This document shows positions 13,001 through 25,000 of a DNA stretch of 64,000 nucleotides, in pieces. The notes beneath the pieces are model-generated. The model ran no database searches. It worked only from the letters and a program-made list of their open reading frames with translations, and was not told where the DNA came from. The stretch is from Amyelois transitella (lineage: Eukaryota > Arthropoda > Insecta > Lepidoptera > Pyralidae). Each line of letters starts with the position of its first letter. Position 1 is the stretch's first letter. The position numbers were made by a program, and so were the translations under genes. Location of the stretch: contig NC_083524.1 in assembly GCF_032362555.1 (NCBI RefSeq), positions 9,410,001 through 9,474,000 of the forward strand, given 5' to 3'.

Positions 13001-16000
13001 TTTGATTTCTAATTATCAACGAAAACATGATTCGTCCCTTCTCCAGGTGACAGAAATATACTCGTCAAGCTCGTGGTTAGGGCTGCAACTGCCCGACGGC
13101 GCGTCGTCCGCGCCGCTCGCGCTGTGGCGCCTCCCGCCGCACAGCGCCGCGCCGCTCGTGCGCCTGCGCCTCGCCGCCGCCTCCGCCGCGCCGCAGCGTG
13201 CCTACATACGGTGAGACACGCGTAAATACTCCTATGAAATGTCCGGAATTCATTTCAAAGTATTTTGTTTGTTCCACATTGTGTATAAGTTCTCTGAAAT
13301 AATTGATAAGATATTTGTTTTCAGGATTAAAGCGAACATAACGGGCGGCGGGCTGGTGGTGGCGGTGGAGGCGCGAATGACTTCGCCGCAGGAGTTCCTG
13401 GAGCCGTTGCAGCTGCGGCTGAGGCTTAGGGGTTCCAAAGATGCACAGGAGACGGTCAGTTTCACTCACACACATTTCTTCACGCGATGTTATGATGATG
13501 TAAAAAGTGTTGATTGATGAAAGTTTACTTTAACTGAAATTTAGAGAGTAAAAATTAAAATGGCTAAAGATACATAGCCAAACCATGGTCTACATTATGT
13601 TACTGGTCACTAAGAAATTTTAATAAAAAATAGCAACTTTTTTAAATATTAAGACTTTAAATTAGCGTCCCATTTTTGAATTGTTGTAAGGTGTAGTGTA
13701 GTAGAGATGACCGCGCCTGTGCTGTGCCCCAGGTGGAGATCTCGGCGGGCAGCAGCGCGCCGTCGGCGGCGGAGGGCGCGGCGCGCGTGTGGGGCGCGCG
13801 CTGCGCGGGCGCGCCCTTCCCGCCGCGCCACCCGCTGCGGGAGCCCGCGCGCCACGCCAACGGCGCGCTCGACGCCGCGCACGGTCAGCCATACTTCCAT
13901 ACTGCACACATTAGTTGTGCGCCGCCTACTTACTCGTTAAGACAGAATATCTAATAATCTTTACATATAATATAGATATAGATGGGACCTCTAACACATA
14001 GAAATGATATCTTGTCCTTACAGGTGTGAAATCAGAGGGTGTACAAGTGACATTATTGCGGCCACAGATCGACGCCTTTCAACCGCTTACGCCCAGCGTA
14101 CGACTCACGCTTGACTGTAAGTCTCAATTCTCTCCTCTGGACTCAAGCATCATGCTAGCATGTAGCTCCATGCTACATTTCGCGACTCGTAACATGTGGT
14201 CCTTGTAGCATGATCTCATGCGGTTGTGACTGTCAATCGTAGCCAAGAATGGATTCGCTGTCTCAATCGCGGTTACAAAGAATTAACATCGTTTGTCGCG
14301 CGGTTCCGCGATCGTAACTCCTAGCCTGCCTTATAGTTTTTGCTTCTAGTTCCACCTGGTCTAGAGGTAACTGTTTGTTGCAGTCGGCCGCATGTGGGAG
14401 AGCTACATATCGTCGGAGCCGGCGGAGGCGAACGGGTCCGGCGCACAGACGGAGTGGGCGTGGTGCGCGGGGTTCGTGCGCGTGGGGCGCGCCGCCATGC
14501 CGTACAGCGTGCGGCTGCGGCGCGGCGGGCTGGCGCTGCTGCCGGCCGCCTTGCTGTGAGTGTGTGCCTTCTGTATCAACGGGTCCGGCGCACAGACAGT
14601 GGGCGTGGTGCGCGGGGTTCGTGCGCGTGGGGCGCGCCGCCATGCCGTACAGCGTGCGGCTGCGGCGCGGCGGGCTGGCGCTGCTGCCGGCCGCCTTGCT
14701 GTGAGTGTGGGCCTTCTGTGTCGGCGGACTCATGCTCTCTAGCGAGAAACCGATCGATTAAGGTCTATTCCCATACAAAAGGATCTGTTCAGAATTTTTG
14801 CTTCGATCACAATCTGTCGACGGCGTTGTAGTGTATAATGTGCGGGAATAAAGCTTCAAATTATATAATAAATCTGTCAATATACCGTTTGCGGATGGTA
14901 TACAATTTTTCTTAAATAATGGACCTATTTTAATAGGATATCCGAGGACCTAACATGCTTCTTGTGTTCTTAACAGATTCATAACTGCAGACGAGGACGT
15001 GATGAAAGTAAGAGAGGTTCAAGTGAAGAACGACTTCAAGATGGCCGTCAGACTGCTCGGGCTGGACTACGAGCCCGAGTTACGGGAATGGTTTCATGTA
15101 AGTGCCCAACTTATTATTAATGTGCACGTCAAACGGAAAATCGTCTTGCTCCCATTTTTAATCTTTTTTATGTTTCCCTGTGGTGGTTTAAATCTGATGG
15201 GAATGACATATTTGCTTGCCTTTGAATGCTTTCAAATGTTATGTCACAATCTCAGGTTATGACAGTATAATTTCCTTGATAGATAGAAGAGTTGCCCGGT
15301 GCCCGCGGCTCCCTCCGCGGCGGCGAGACGCGGACAGTGGCGCGGCTGTCGCTGAAGCGCGCGCCCGACGAGCACGCGCAGCTCAGCTCCGCGCTGCGCG
15401 TGCGCAGCTCCCTGGCCGCGCACTCGCTGCCCGTCAGCGTCGCGCCGGGCCGCTTCGTCCTGGTGAGTGTGACGTCATTTCTTGTGCTCATTTTGTTACA
15501 ATATCGAAAGTTTACATTATTTTTCATTTACTTATTGATACTCCAATACAATAAGAATGTTTGTGTGCAGGAGTGGGAGTGGCCGAACAGCGCGGACGGC
15601 ACGCTGCGGCTGGGCACGACGGGCACGTCCAGCACGCGGCGCGCGGCGCTCGTGCTGCGCAACCCCGGCCCGCACGCGCTGTGCCTGCGCGCGCTGCACG
15701 TCGACCTGCCCGGCGGCTCCTTGCTGCCGCACGACCACACCCACAGCCACAACCACAACCACACGGTGACCACACCTTCTAACCATCCGTTTACGATTCA
15801 CCTGTCGTTCGACCACTATTGCAAAAAATCCACATCCAATAGTAAACAACTTTCGAACCTGTCTATTGCTTTAAACTTATTTGACGGCGGTTGCAATTAT
15901 GACTTCTAATCGTACAGTCACGTCGCGTCTGCACTCTCGCTAAAAGCAGATCAATTTCGAAGATTCTCGAAAAATATTTATTACTTTAGCAGTTTAATTA

Positions 16001-19000
16001 CATAATGTTCCAATCAGCGCTGGTCGTTAGTAATTTGACGCCCATTTCCTCTCGACTCCAATGGAAGGCAGTGCGAGCCGTGTATGTGTACGTGTTTATT
16101 GAACTCACAAAATATACATACATATTTCTTGAAATATGAGTAAAGAAAATGATTTGTAGGCGTTGTGAAGAAAACTGCAGAATAAGCTATGGAAATTGCA
16201 TTGTAATATCGCAAGATTCTTAAGTATATTTACAATATGCACTGATGAACTAACAATTCAAGTTAAAACGCCTTTAAATAATAAAAACAATACATTGAAC
16301 CTTAAAATATGGTTTGGTGCTAATAATCCATTTTTTGTCCCTTTTTTTTATTTGATTTGTTTCCCAGCCAGTACTAGGTACTGTCCAATGAGGTTGTGCC
16401 CGTTTGACCCGTCCGTGTGCCCGCAGCGCTGCCTGGAGAGCGGCGCGCGGGCGCGCTGGTGGCTGGTGGTGGTGGCGCCGGCGCGCGGCGGCGAGCTGGC
16501 GGGCCGCGTGACGGCGCGCTCGCAGCACGCCGCCGCCAGCGCGCGCGTCACGCTGCGCGCGCGCGCCGGCCACGTGCGCCACGCGCTGCCGCTGCGGCTG
16601 CAGGTGCTCCACAACCACAACTTGTTGACGACTTACTTTCGGTTCACATACACACACATATAATCACGTCTATATCCCTCAAAAGCCACGTTCAACCGAA
16701 TATAATGGAATTATAAATTAAACAAATAATAACAAGTTGCTAGTCCGTCTCAAGTTTATTAGCCATTTCCTTAGTCGCCTTTGAGAATGATAAAAATTCG
16801 GTTCACATTTTTATTAAATAGCGTTATTTAATATATTTAGGTACCCTTTTTTGTCTGGTAACGTGAATAGAGCTGGTGTGTTGCAGGGCGCGCCGTACGT
16901 GGCGGGCAGCGCGCCGCTGGAGCTGGTGAGCAGCATGGCGCTGCGCATGCGCGCCACGCACGTCACGCCGCCCGGCTGCGGGCTCTCCGTGCAGTGAGTA
17001 TACACGCTGCGGTTGCGATCGCTGTTTCATTGATTTTTAAATTGCTGATTGATAGATTTTTTCTTTAGGTTAAAAAAATATAATAACTAAGCTTTAGTTT
17101 GATACAAAAGTTAGGAAGAAAGAAGCACGCTTCGATCTTATCTAACTTATCAATAACAATGAATCCGGCATTGACGATGATTTGTGTGTTCTTTTGAAAA
17201 TTCTTTACACAAATCAAATGATTAATCTCTGAGAAAAGGGTTTTTCATGTGATTACTTGTTTAAAGCATCGTTTCGGACAATGGCTCGCATAATTCCAGG
17301 TTGGACAAAGACGTGGACATCACTGAAGGCAGGCACACGGTGGGCACCGTGACGTACTCGGCGGAGGCGGGCTGCGCGCCGGACTGCTACGCCGGGCTCG
17401 ACATGCACTCGCAAGGTACGCTCGCCGGGGAAGCAGGGTGGGCATGGCGATGGTTAATGAAACCACAACCGGTTAATAACATACATACAAATAGGTTCGA
17501 ATAACCTACCGCGGCCATATACCAATGACTTTTTTAAGCGAGTTTGAATGTTAAACTTTGACTTTCAGCGAGGGCTGGGAAGAGAAGCGCCAATGAGAGT
17601 GTTGTCACTGCACCTTCGGTCAACAGTTTTAAGAATAGATTAGATAAAATCTCCAAAGTTTTGGATACACACGCATCAGCTTAATAAGCTGCTAGTGTGT
17701 TATAAAATAAAATAAAGTAAAATAAATAAATAAATACATAAAATCACGCCTCTTTCCCAGAGGGGTAGGCAGAGACTACCTCTTTCCACTTGCCACGATC
17801 CCTGCATACTTCCTTTGCTTCATCCACATTCATAACTCTCTTCATGGTTAATAATATAGGAATTATTTAATGCGTGAATTATTAAGATTAATCAACAGCT
17901 TATATACTAAGGTAAATTGTTAGAAGTGGGGTAACCTCGCTGAGGATGTACTCCGTTTACTGGTACATACGTCACGTAGGTAACTTTGTTGCTAACGCAA
18001 TAGTGGGTTCACTAGAGACCTATCTATTTACTGTCAATCGGAGCGTCAATGAATGAGTGGTGCGATTTTGAATCCTACTCCTAATGACGGCCCTTATGGC
18101 GCAGCGGCAATGAAGAAATACCCAAAATACCTGTCATTCGACAGTCGTTCCTTTCAAAATGTCAGAAGGATCATAATACTAATGATAGCAATGTTGTTTT
18201 CAGAGGGCATAGACTGGATTTCGCGGCTACGAATATTATCGGACCGGGAGTCTCCGGAGGCAGACAAAAGCGCCGCGCTGAAGCAAGACGGGGAGCTCAT
18301 CGCGCGGCGGCTGCAGGCCTTCGCGCGCGCGCGGCGAGCCGAACACAACACTACTATTTATCTTCACACTACAGAGGTCATTTTCTTCTTTAGTCCTGAT
18401 ACAATCATTGCTGGATGCAGTCTCTTCAACGTGTTTCTATTAAACTTGGTATATTGCGATTCGTGTTCAGGTATTGTAATCGGTCCAGCGCATTCGTTGT
18501 TTACCGATTTTTTAAAGGTCTTAACTCTGCAACTTCCAGCGACTGTCTTTCATTCTATTTCTGCGTACAGCCATTCTATTTTATCTCCAGTTTGTCCAGT
18601 AAACCTGTACCGCAATATCTATGACGCTGGTTCATTTTCTACAAACATCTTAGATGAACGAAGTTCAGTTTGAATTTTAGTTATCAACTGGTGAAATGAG
18701 TTGTCAGCAATGTGAATAAACAGAAAACGTGTGATTTGAGCAGGTGGTGCAGATCCCCATTTCGGTGTCGGCGCGCGCGACGTGGCCGCGGCTGCGCGTG
18801 CGCGGCGGCGGCGGCGCGCTGTGCGGCGTGGGCGGCGCCGAGCGGCTGCGCGTGCTGCTGCGCAACCCCGCCGCGCGCGACGTGCTGCTGTGGCCCGCGC
18901 TGCCGCACCTCGAGCTCGCCGGCCCGCAGCTGTGAGTCGCCGCATTTATATGTATTGCTAAAAAAAGCAAGTGTCGAACCGTCAAGGTGCCCGAATAAGC

Positions 19001-22000
19001 GTAATGGACAAGGAGGCACAGGCTCATAACCTACCGCGGCCATATACCAATGACTTTTTTAAGCGAGTTTGAATGTTAAACTTTGACTTTCAGCGAGGGC
19101 TGGGAAGAGAAGCGCCAATGCCCCGAGTGCACATGGCAGCCCGACACCTTTAGTTTCATCGAGTACCAGGTGGTGAAGGGCAACGTGCGCGTGTGGGAGG
19201 CGGGCGAGCGCGACGAGCGGCCCGCGCGCAACCGCACGTGGCTGCCCGCGCTGCTGCTGTCGCCGGGCGCCGAGATCGAGCTCGTGCTCAACTTCACGCC
19301 CAAGGTCGCCGCGCCGCTCTCCGCCAAGGTCTACTTGAGGTATTATGATGTTCCCACCCGTTATTACGTTCATGTCAATCTGACTCATGATATAAGTGTA
19401 AAAAACCGTTTATAGAGATGTATCAAGAAAAATTTCATTCACCTTATAAATTACTAAATTAGATTCCATTTCAAATTTGACTGAATAGCGTTTTTTTTTA
19501 ATCTTGGCGGAAAAGTTTAAGTGAAATGTTTTTAGTATAAATAGTATACCTTAACAATGGTGTATTATTCCAGGAACAACCTGACAATAATCGAGAGCGT
19601 GCAAGTGTGGGGTCACGGCGTGTACCCGAGCTTCGAGCTGGAGGGGCTGCGGCCCGGGAAGGTGTTCGAGGTGACGTGTTCCCGCTTGGCTCTCTCTCAC
19701 TTTTCCGTCTCTAGGCTCCACCAATCTTGCTACATCAGAGTTTCAAACTGTTTTAAGGCTTGTTTCATTTTTTAATTTGTGAATGTTTCACGAAATGAAG
19801 CCTCCCCTCAATCATATTCTTGTGTTTGCTTTTTTCTCTTGTTTTTCCGTGCGTCGCACAGCTATGCCTTTTTGTCTCCGTATGTTTGTAACTAACTCTG
19901 GTGGATCAGATCACCGAGTGCGACGAGTCGGGGCTGGGCATCGCGCACGCGACGGTGGTGGCGCGCAACACGGGCCGCGTGCCCGTCGTGCTGCGCGACT
20001 GGCGCGTCAGCGGCAGCGCGTGCGGCGCGCGCGGCTTCCTGCTGGAGCCCTGCGCCGCGCTGGAGCTGCCGCGCAACCACTCGCGGCCGCTGCGGCTGGC
20101 CTTCCGCGCCGACTGGACGCGCGCGCGCGTGTCCGCCGCGCTGCAGGTGCGCTCGGCGCTGGGCGCGGCCGAGTTCCCGCTGCGCGCGCGCGTGGCGGCG
20201 CGCCTGGCGGCCGCGTGCGCCGCGCGCCTGCCGCGCCCGCCCTGGGAGCGCGCGCTGCACGCGGCGGGCGCGGCGGCGGCGCTGGCGGCGCTGCTGCTGG
20301 CGCTGGCGGCCGCCGCGCTCGACGCCGAGCGGGCGCTGCGCCGCACCACCACCGCCGTCGCACAGGTAGGGGAGACTGGGGACACTTGATCCCCATTTTA
20401 GTTTATTGCTCATATCTTAGTCTATAGTAATGGCTTTCAGAAAATTTTTGGTGACTACCTAGAAAAACTATTCATCTAACTTTGTACATTATCAGATTAT
20501 GGAATTAATTAATAACTAGTACTTTTTTTTTTAATTTACTACGACATTACAAAAGGATTAAGTGTCCCCTATGCTGGGAGACTTGATCCCTGTGTAGGTT
20601 AGATTTGATTAAAGGGGAACAAGTGTACCTACGTCATTATAAAATAATAATAATGCATTTGACAATATAAAAATTGATTATTTAATCATATAAACATAAC
20701 AAAAATCAACACTTACAATGGTTATGGGTGAATATACGCTATTTGAATTTCAATGGTCTTTAGAAAATGTTTATGTTAAACTTATTATATTATTGTTTCT
20801 CTATGTTTAAACAATAAATAACATGGCCTTTTATCTGGCCCACATAGTCTAATCACGATAATTGTTTAATTTAAAGCATTATTAGCTTAAAAAGTTAAAA
20901 ATGTATACTCCTCTGGCCTTCCCATTCATGCATTATAATGATTGAACGGCAATATACTTTAAATACGTATACACAAATATGTTTTTTTTTAATTATTACT
21001 AACTGTTATAAATATCGAAACATATTTAATCAAAATACATTGTAAAAATATTTTATAATATAAAAAAATAAAACTTGTTTTCATGTCATGTTACAAATAC
21101 GTCACTTCATCTGGCGAAACTCTAAAGAAGAAAAATTTCACTTAAAATCGCCAATTTGTGTTTTGATCTTGAACTGGGCGCGTCGAACAGTGTGAAGTTA
21201 GTAGCAAGCTAATGGTCTTGAGCAAAACTTAAATAATATTGCGTCAGTTTACGAATGAATTTGGGAGAGCGTGTTTTTGCCACTCGTTGGAGTATTTCCT
21301 TTGGTAAGCATATGTTTTCGTATTTTATTGTTGGAAAACTGTTTATTAGCACAATGCAAGGTTTATTGTGTGTAGATGTCATGTGTTACGTCAAACTGTG
21401 GTGCGAAAATCGAGTGATGTTATTTTTGTACGTTAAGTACGATTTTGTCACTTCTCTGGCGTCACTTCTGTGGCAAATTTCATGCCAGAGGAAATACATG
21501 ATCGCCAGAGAAGTGACGAAATTCTGTTTCGTTAAATATCTTAATTAGACGGCTGATTTGGTGTAATGGTTAAGAAGTTGGTCATTACGCCTGAGGTCGC
21601 GGGTTCGATCCCCGCACAGTACAAACATTTCTGTGCATGAACGTGCCTGTAGTGGGCCATCCGCGGGGATCTCGGGCCCCAGGTACAAGTATTCTGCTAC
21701 GCAGATGATACGCTTGTGGCCGCCTGGAGACACGAACTTGAAGCGGCAGAAATGATGATTCGTTCGTCGCGTTGGTATGCTAGGGTTAATGGTAGCCCTG
21801 AGCAAAACGGAGGCCATCGCCTTTGGCGGTCGAGGTTGGAAGACTCAGGCCGGTGTGTTCATGATGGTGGATGGGGAGAGGGTACATGTAATGCCACACA
21901 TCAAATACCTTGGCATCATATTGGACCCACGGTGGAACTTCGGGGAGCACTTTAGACAGCTAGCTCCCCAATTAGTGAGAACCGCATCGGCACTCAGCCG

Positions 22001-25000
22001 GCTGCTGCCCAACATTGGTGGGCCTGGTGCTACATATCGGCGCCTATATGCAGGTGTAACACGCAGCATGGCGCTGTATGGGTTGCCGATATGGGCGGAT
22101 AGGCTCACTAGAGCCAACAGGGCCTTGCTGCGACGACCACAGCGTGTGGTGGCCATACGTATCTGCAAGGCCTACACCACTGTGGCGTGGGCGGCAGCCT
22201 GCGCTCTGGCTGGTACCCCACCCTGGGAACTGGACGCTCTGGCCCAAAAGGAGTTGTTCTGGGAAAGGAGGAGGAGGGCGGAGATGCCTGAATTAGCGGA
22301 AGCGGCTGGTGTAAACTTGGCTGTGGTATTGCGGGAGCGATAGAGAACTCCGAATTCAGCCATTGTACTATCGGGGCGCTCCTTCCATCGCTTGACAACT
22401 GGTTGGACCGACGCCACGGCCAGGTGACATTCAGGCTGACGCAGGTAATGACCGGACATGGTTGCTTCGGTCATTACCTGCATCGGATTAGATAAGAGGC
22501 TACTGAGGTCTGCCACGAGTGTGGGGAGCCGGATGATACGGCCCAACATACTCTGGCAGAGTGCTCGAAGTGGTCGGATGAGCGGGCCACCCTCATGACC
22601 GCCTTAGAAATAGGGAACCTCTCGCTGCAAAGTGTAGTAGCTGCGATGCTGTGCTGCAAGAGGAAATGGGAAGCAGTGGTTTCCTTCTGCGAGTACGTCA
22701 TCTCGCAGAACACGATTACTTTATCGTGCGCGCCTTCTGCCTCACTAGGGTCACTTCCCGACCCTGGGATGGAAAGGGCGGCCAGCAACTTACTGGTCAC
22801 CTATTACAGCAAGATTCCCGGCACAGAAGCGCCGGGCAGCCTGAGAGCATCGTGGTGAAATTCCTGCGATCCCATGATGCAAAATCATCACCCTCAAAAT
22901 GGCAAGAAGGGCGCACGGAGGGGTTTTAGTGGGTAGGCTGGTTTACTAGGTGCCAGGAGTCCCACACTCTCCCGGGTGTTGACCCGGGGTCTTGTCCGTA
23001 AAAAGGATTTCCCCTTCGATAACAAAAAAAAAAGTATAGTAAGTTCAGTATTTGAGTATAAAATATTTAGCTACACAAAAATTGTTGATTCTGATCTGAA
23101 AATGAAAGAGTTCATTTATACTGGAGACTGAAACTTTTAAGTTGTTTAAATAACCTCGAGACTGAAAGGTGTATCATTAAATAGTACTATTGTTTTGTTT
23201 TGTGAAAGAAGAGTATATTTTTTTTTAGTAAGTTGGTTAAGAATACAGTGCTTTAAATGTTACAAACTTAGAATTTTGTGATTGTTTTATAATAAAAAAA
23301 CTATTAAAGGGTAATATTTACTGTTAATTTCATCACAGATGAGACTGATAAGCAGAATATACTTCATTCTGTTATTTTAAACGGGCATTGAAAACTTAAG
23401 CATTAAAAAATAATAAGGTTGCATTAAGAAATTGTGAAGACTGAATGTGCCTTATATAATAAAAAATATTCTAATACAATAATTTAAACGTGTTTAATTT
23501 AATATAAGTCTCTTTACTCGTCTTATAACAATGGTGTGTCACTTTCCTGGTTCAATTTGTCACTACTCTGCCAGTAGTGTCACTCCTCTGGTAACACATT
23601 TTCCTCTGGTACTTATAAAACACCAAAATATGAGAAATTCTTCTGGCCTCCATCATTAAAACTTTAAAAATAGTGTCAAATAGAGAAATTATAAATATTA
23701 AATAAAATGGATAAAATTTCCTTCTGGGACACAAAAAAATCAAATAGCGTATATTCACCCTTATATTATTTTAGACCTCTATGTGGTTACTTTAAGATAA
23801 TTTGAGTCTTACTTAGTTAATAATCACAATCCTTACTAAATGCGTACCTACTAAAACTTTTTGTCTTATTTTTATTATCGCAATGATTTACATCATTATA
23901 GGGAAATTTAACATCTGGCTGTCGTTGTTGTTTCCTGGCGTATCTTCTTAGTGTCGTCAAAGGCACAGCATAAAGTTTTGCAGTTCCTTTGATAGTATTT
24001 CCTTTCAAAATCTCTTTAACCGCTTATTCAAGTTTTGTTTTGTCTATGGGTATGGTTTCTTAGCGCCCTCTTTATACGTAATATACGTTAATATTTTTCT
24101 TCCATCTAAAACAAGTAAAAATACTGAGCTATCTATACCTAACCAAATATAGGGGACACTTGACCCCGGGATCAAATCTCCCCGCGCACGCAGGGATCAA
24201 GTACCCGGAACTGATTTTTTTCAAAAACCAAATTTTTGTTAAAGAAATAAAGCGGCAATTAGATGAAAAACCCATCAATACAAACTTCAATTAACATCTT
24301 TTCTTGTCTTTAGAATGTGGTTACTAATTTATAATTAATAATAACTATAGATAATGATTTAAATACTCACAGAAAAATATTTTCACCTGGCGAAAACAAA
24401 ATGGCACCACTGCTCTGAAGTTGTCAATTGTGAACCGTCAAATTTACGTTCAGCCATAAACAATGAGTGAAAGCAACAGTATTGCCAGCCTTTAAAATAA
24501 AAATACCGTGTGCTTATGGATTTATTGACAAGGGATCAAGTCTCCCTGGGGATCAAGTATCCCCAGTCTCCCTATACAGTGTGCACTGTTATTGTAGCAT
24601 GTTACACTTTGCGTTTTGTCACTCTTGAATTTTTGTAGAATGTCGTTACGAATCGAAATTTTGACCCGTGGCGTGTTAATATCGTGTTCGCAGCAGCCGC
24701 CGCCGTCGCACTCGCCGCTGGACCTGCGCGGCGTGGCGGCCGCGTGCCGCACGGAGTCCCCGCCCCGCGCGCCCGCGCCCCGCCGCAAGCGCCCCCGCCG
24801 CGCCCCGCCGCTCGACCCCGCCGCCGAGCGACACGCCTTCCAGCGGTGGCGGGCTGAGGTAACCTAAGGCTTACCAAACTTACGGTTATCGTCGATAAAT
24901 CGTAGAAGACTCGCTAATCTAACAAATACACTTGACTATATATGATGCTAAGAGAATAGTTATGTTTGTTAGGTACTACGACGCGCTGAGTCCCACTCGA

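Larger units (their letters stand above)
20369..24572 (-). mobile_element. 4.2-kb TA-flanked transposon, pogo-like (element 2), with nested insertions
   Basis: The left terminus GGGGAGACTGGGGACACTTG continues to ATCCCC. The right terminus is its inverted match (GGATCAAGTATCCCCAGTCT then CCC), one G shorter. TA flanks both ends (20367-20368 and 24573-24574). Internal partial copies of the CTTGATCCC motif occur near both ends. A minus-strand remnant of a psq-type helix-turn-helix (see 23817-24040) points to the pogo group of Tc1/mariner elements. An R1-clade LINE fragment and a SINE head interrupt it. The element starts at base +4 of TMEM131 intron 21. Confidence 0.8.

Noticed and set aside
19783..20427. 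214-residue plus frame and several 100-170-residue frames over TMEM131 exon 21
   Set aside because: Stop codons are rare in this GC-rich exon in all frames. Only the 19910-20365 frame joins both neighbours in phase and encodes the expected membrane helix.
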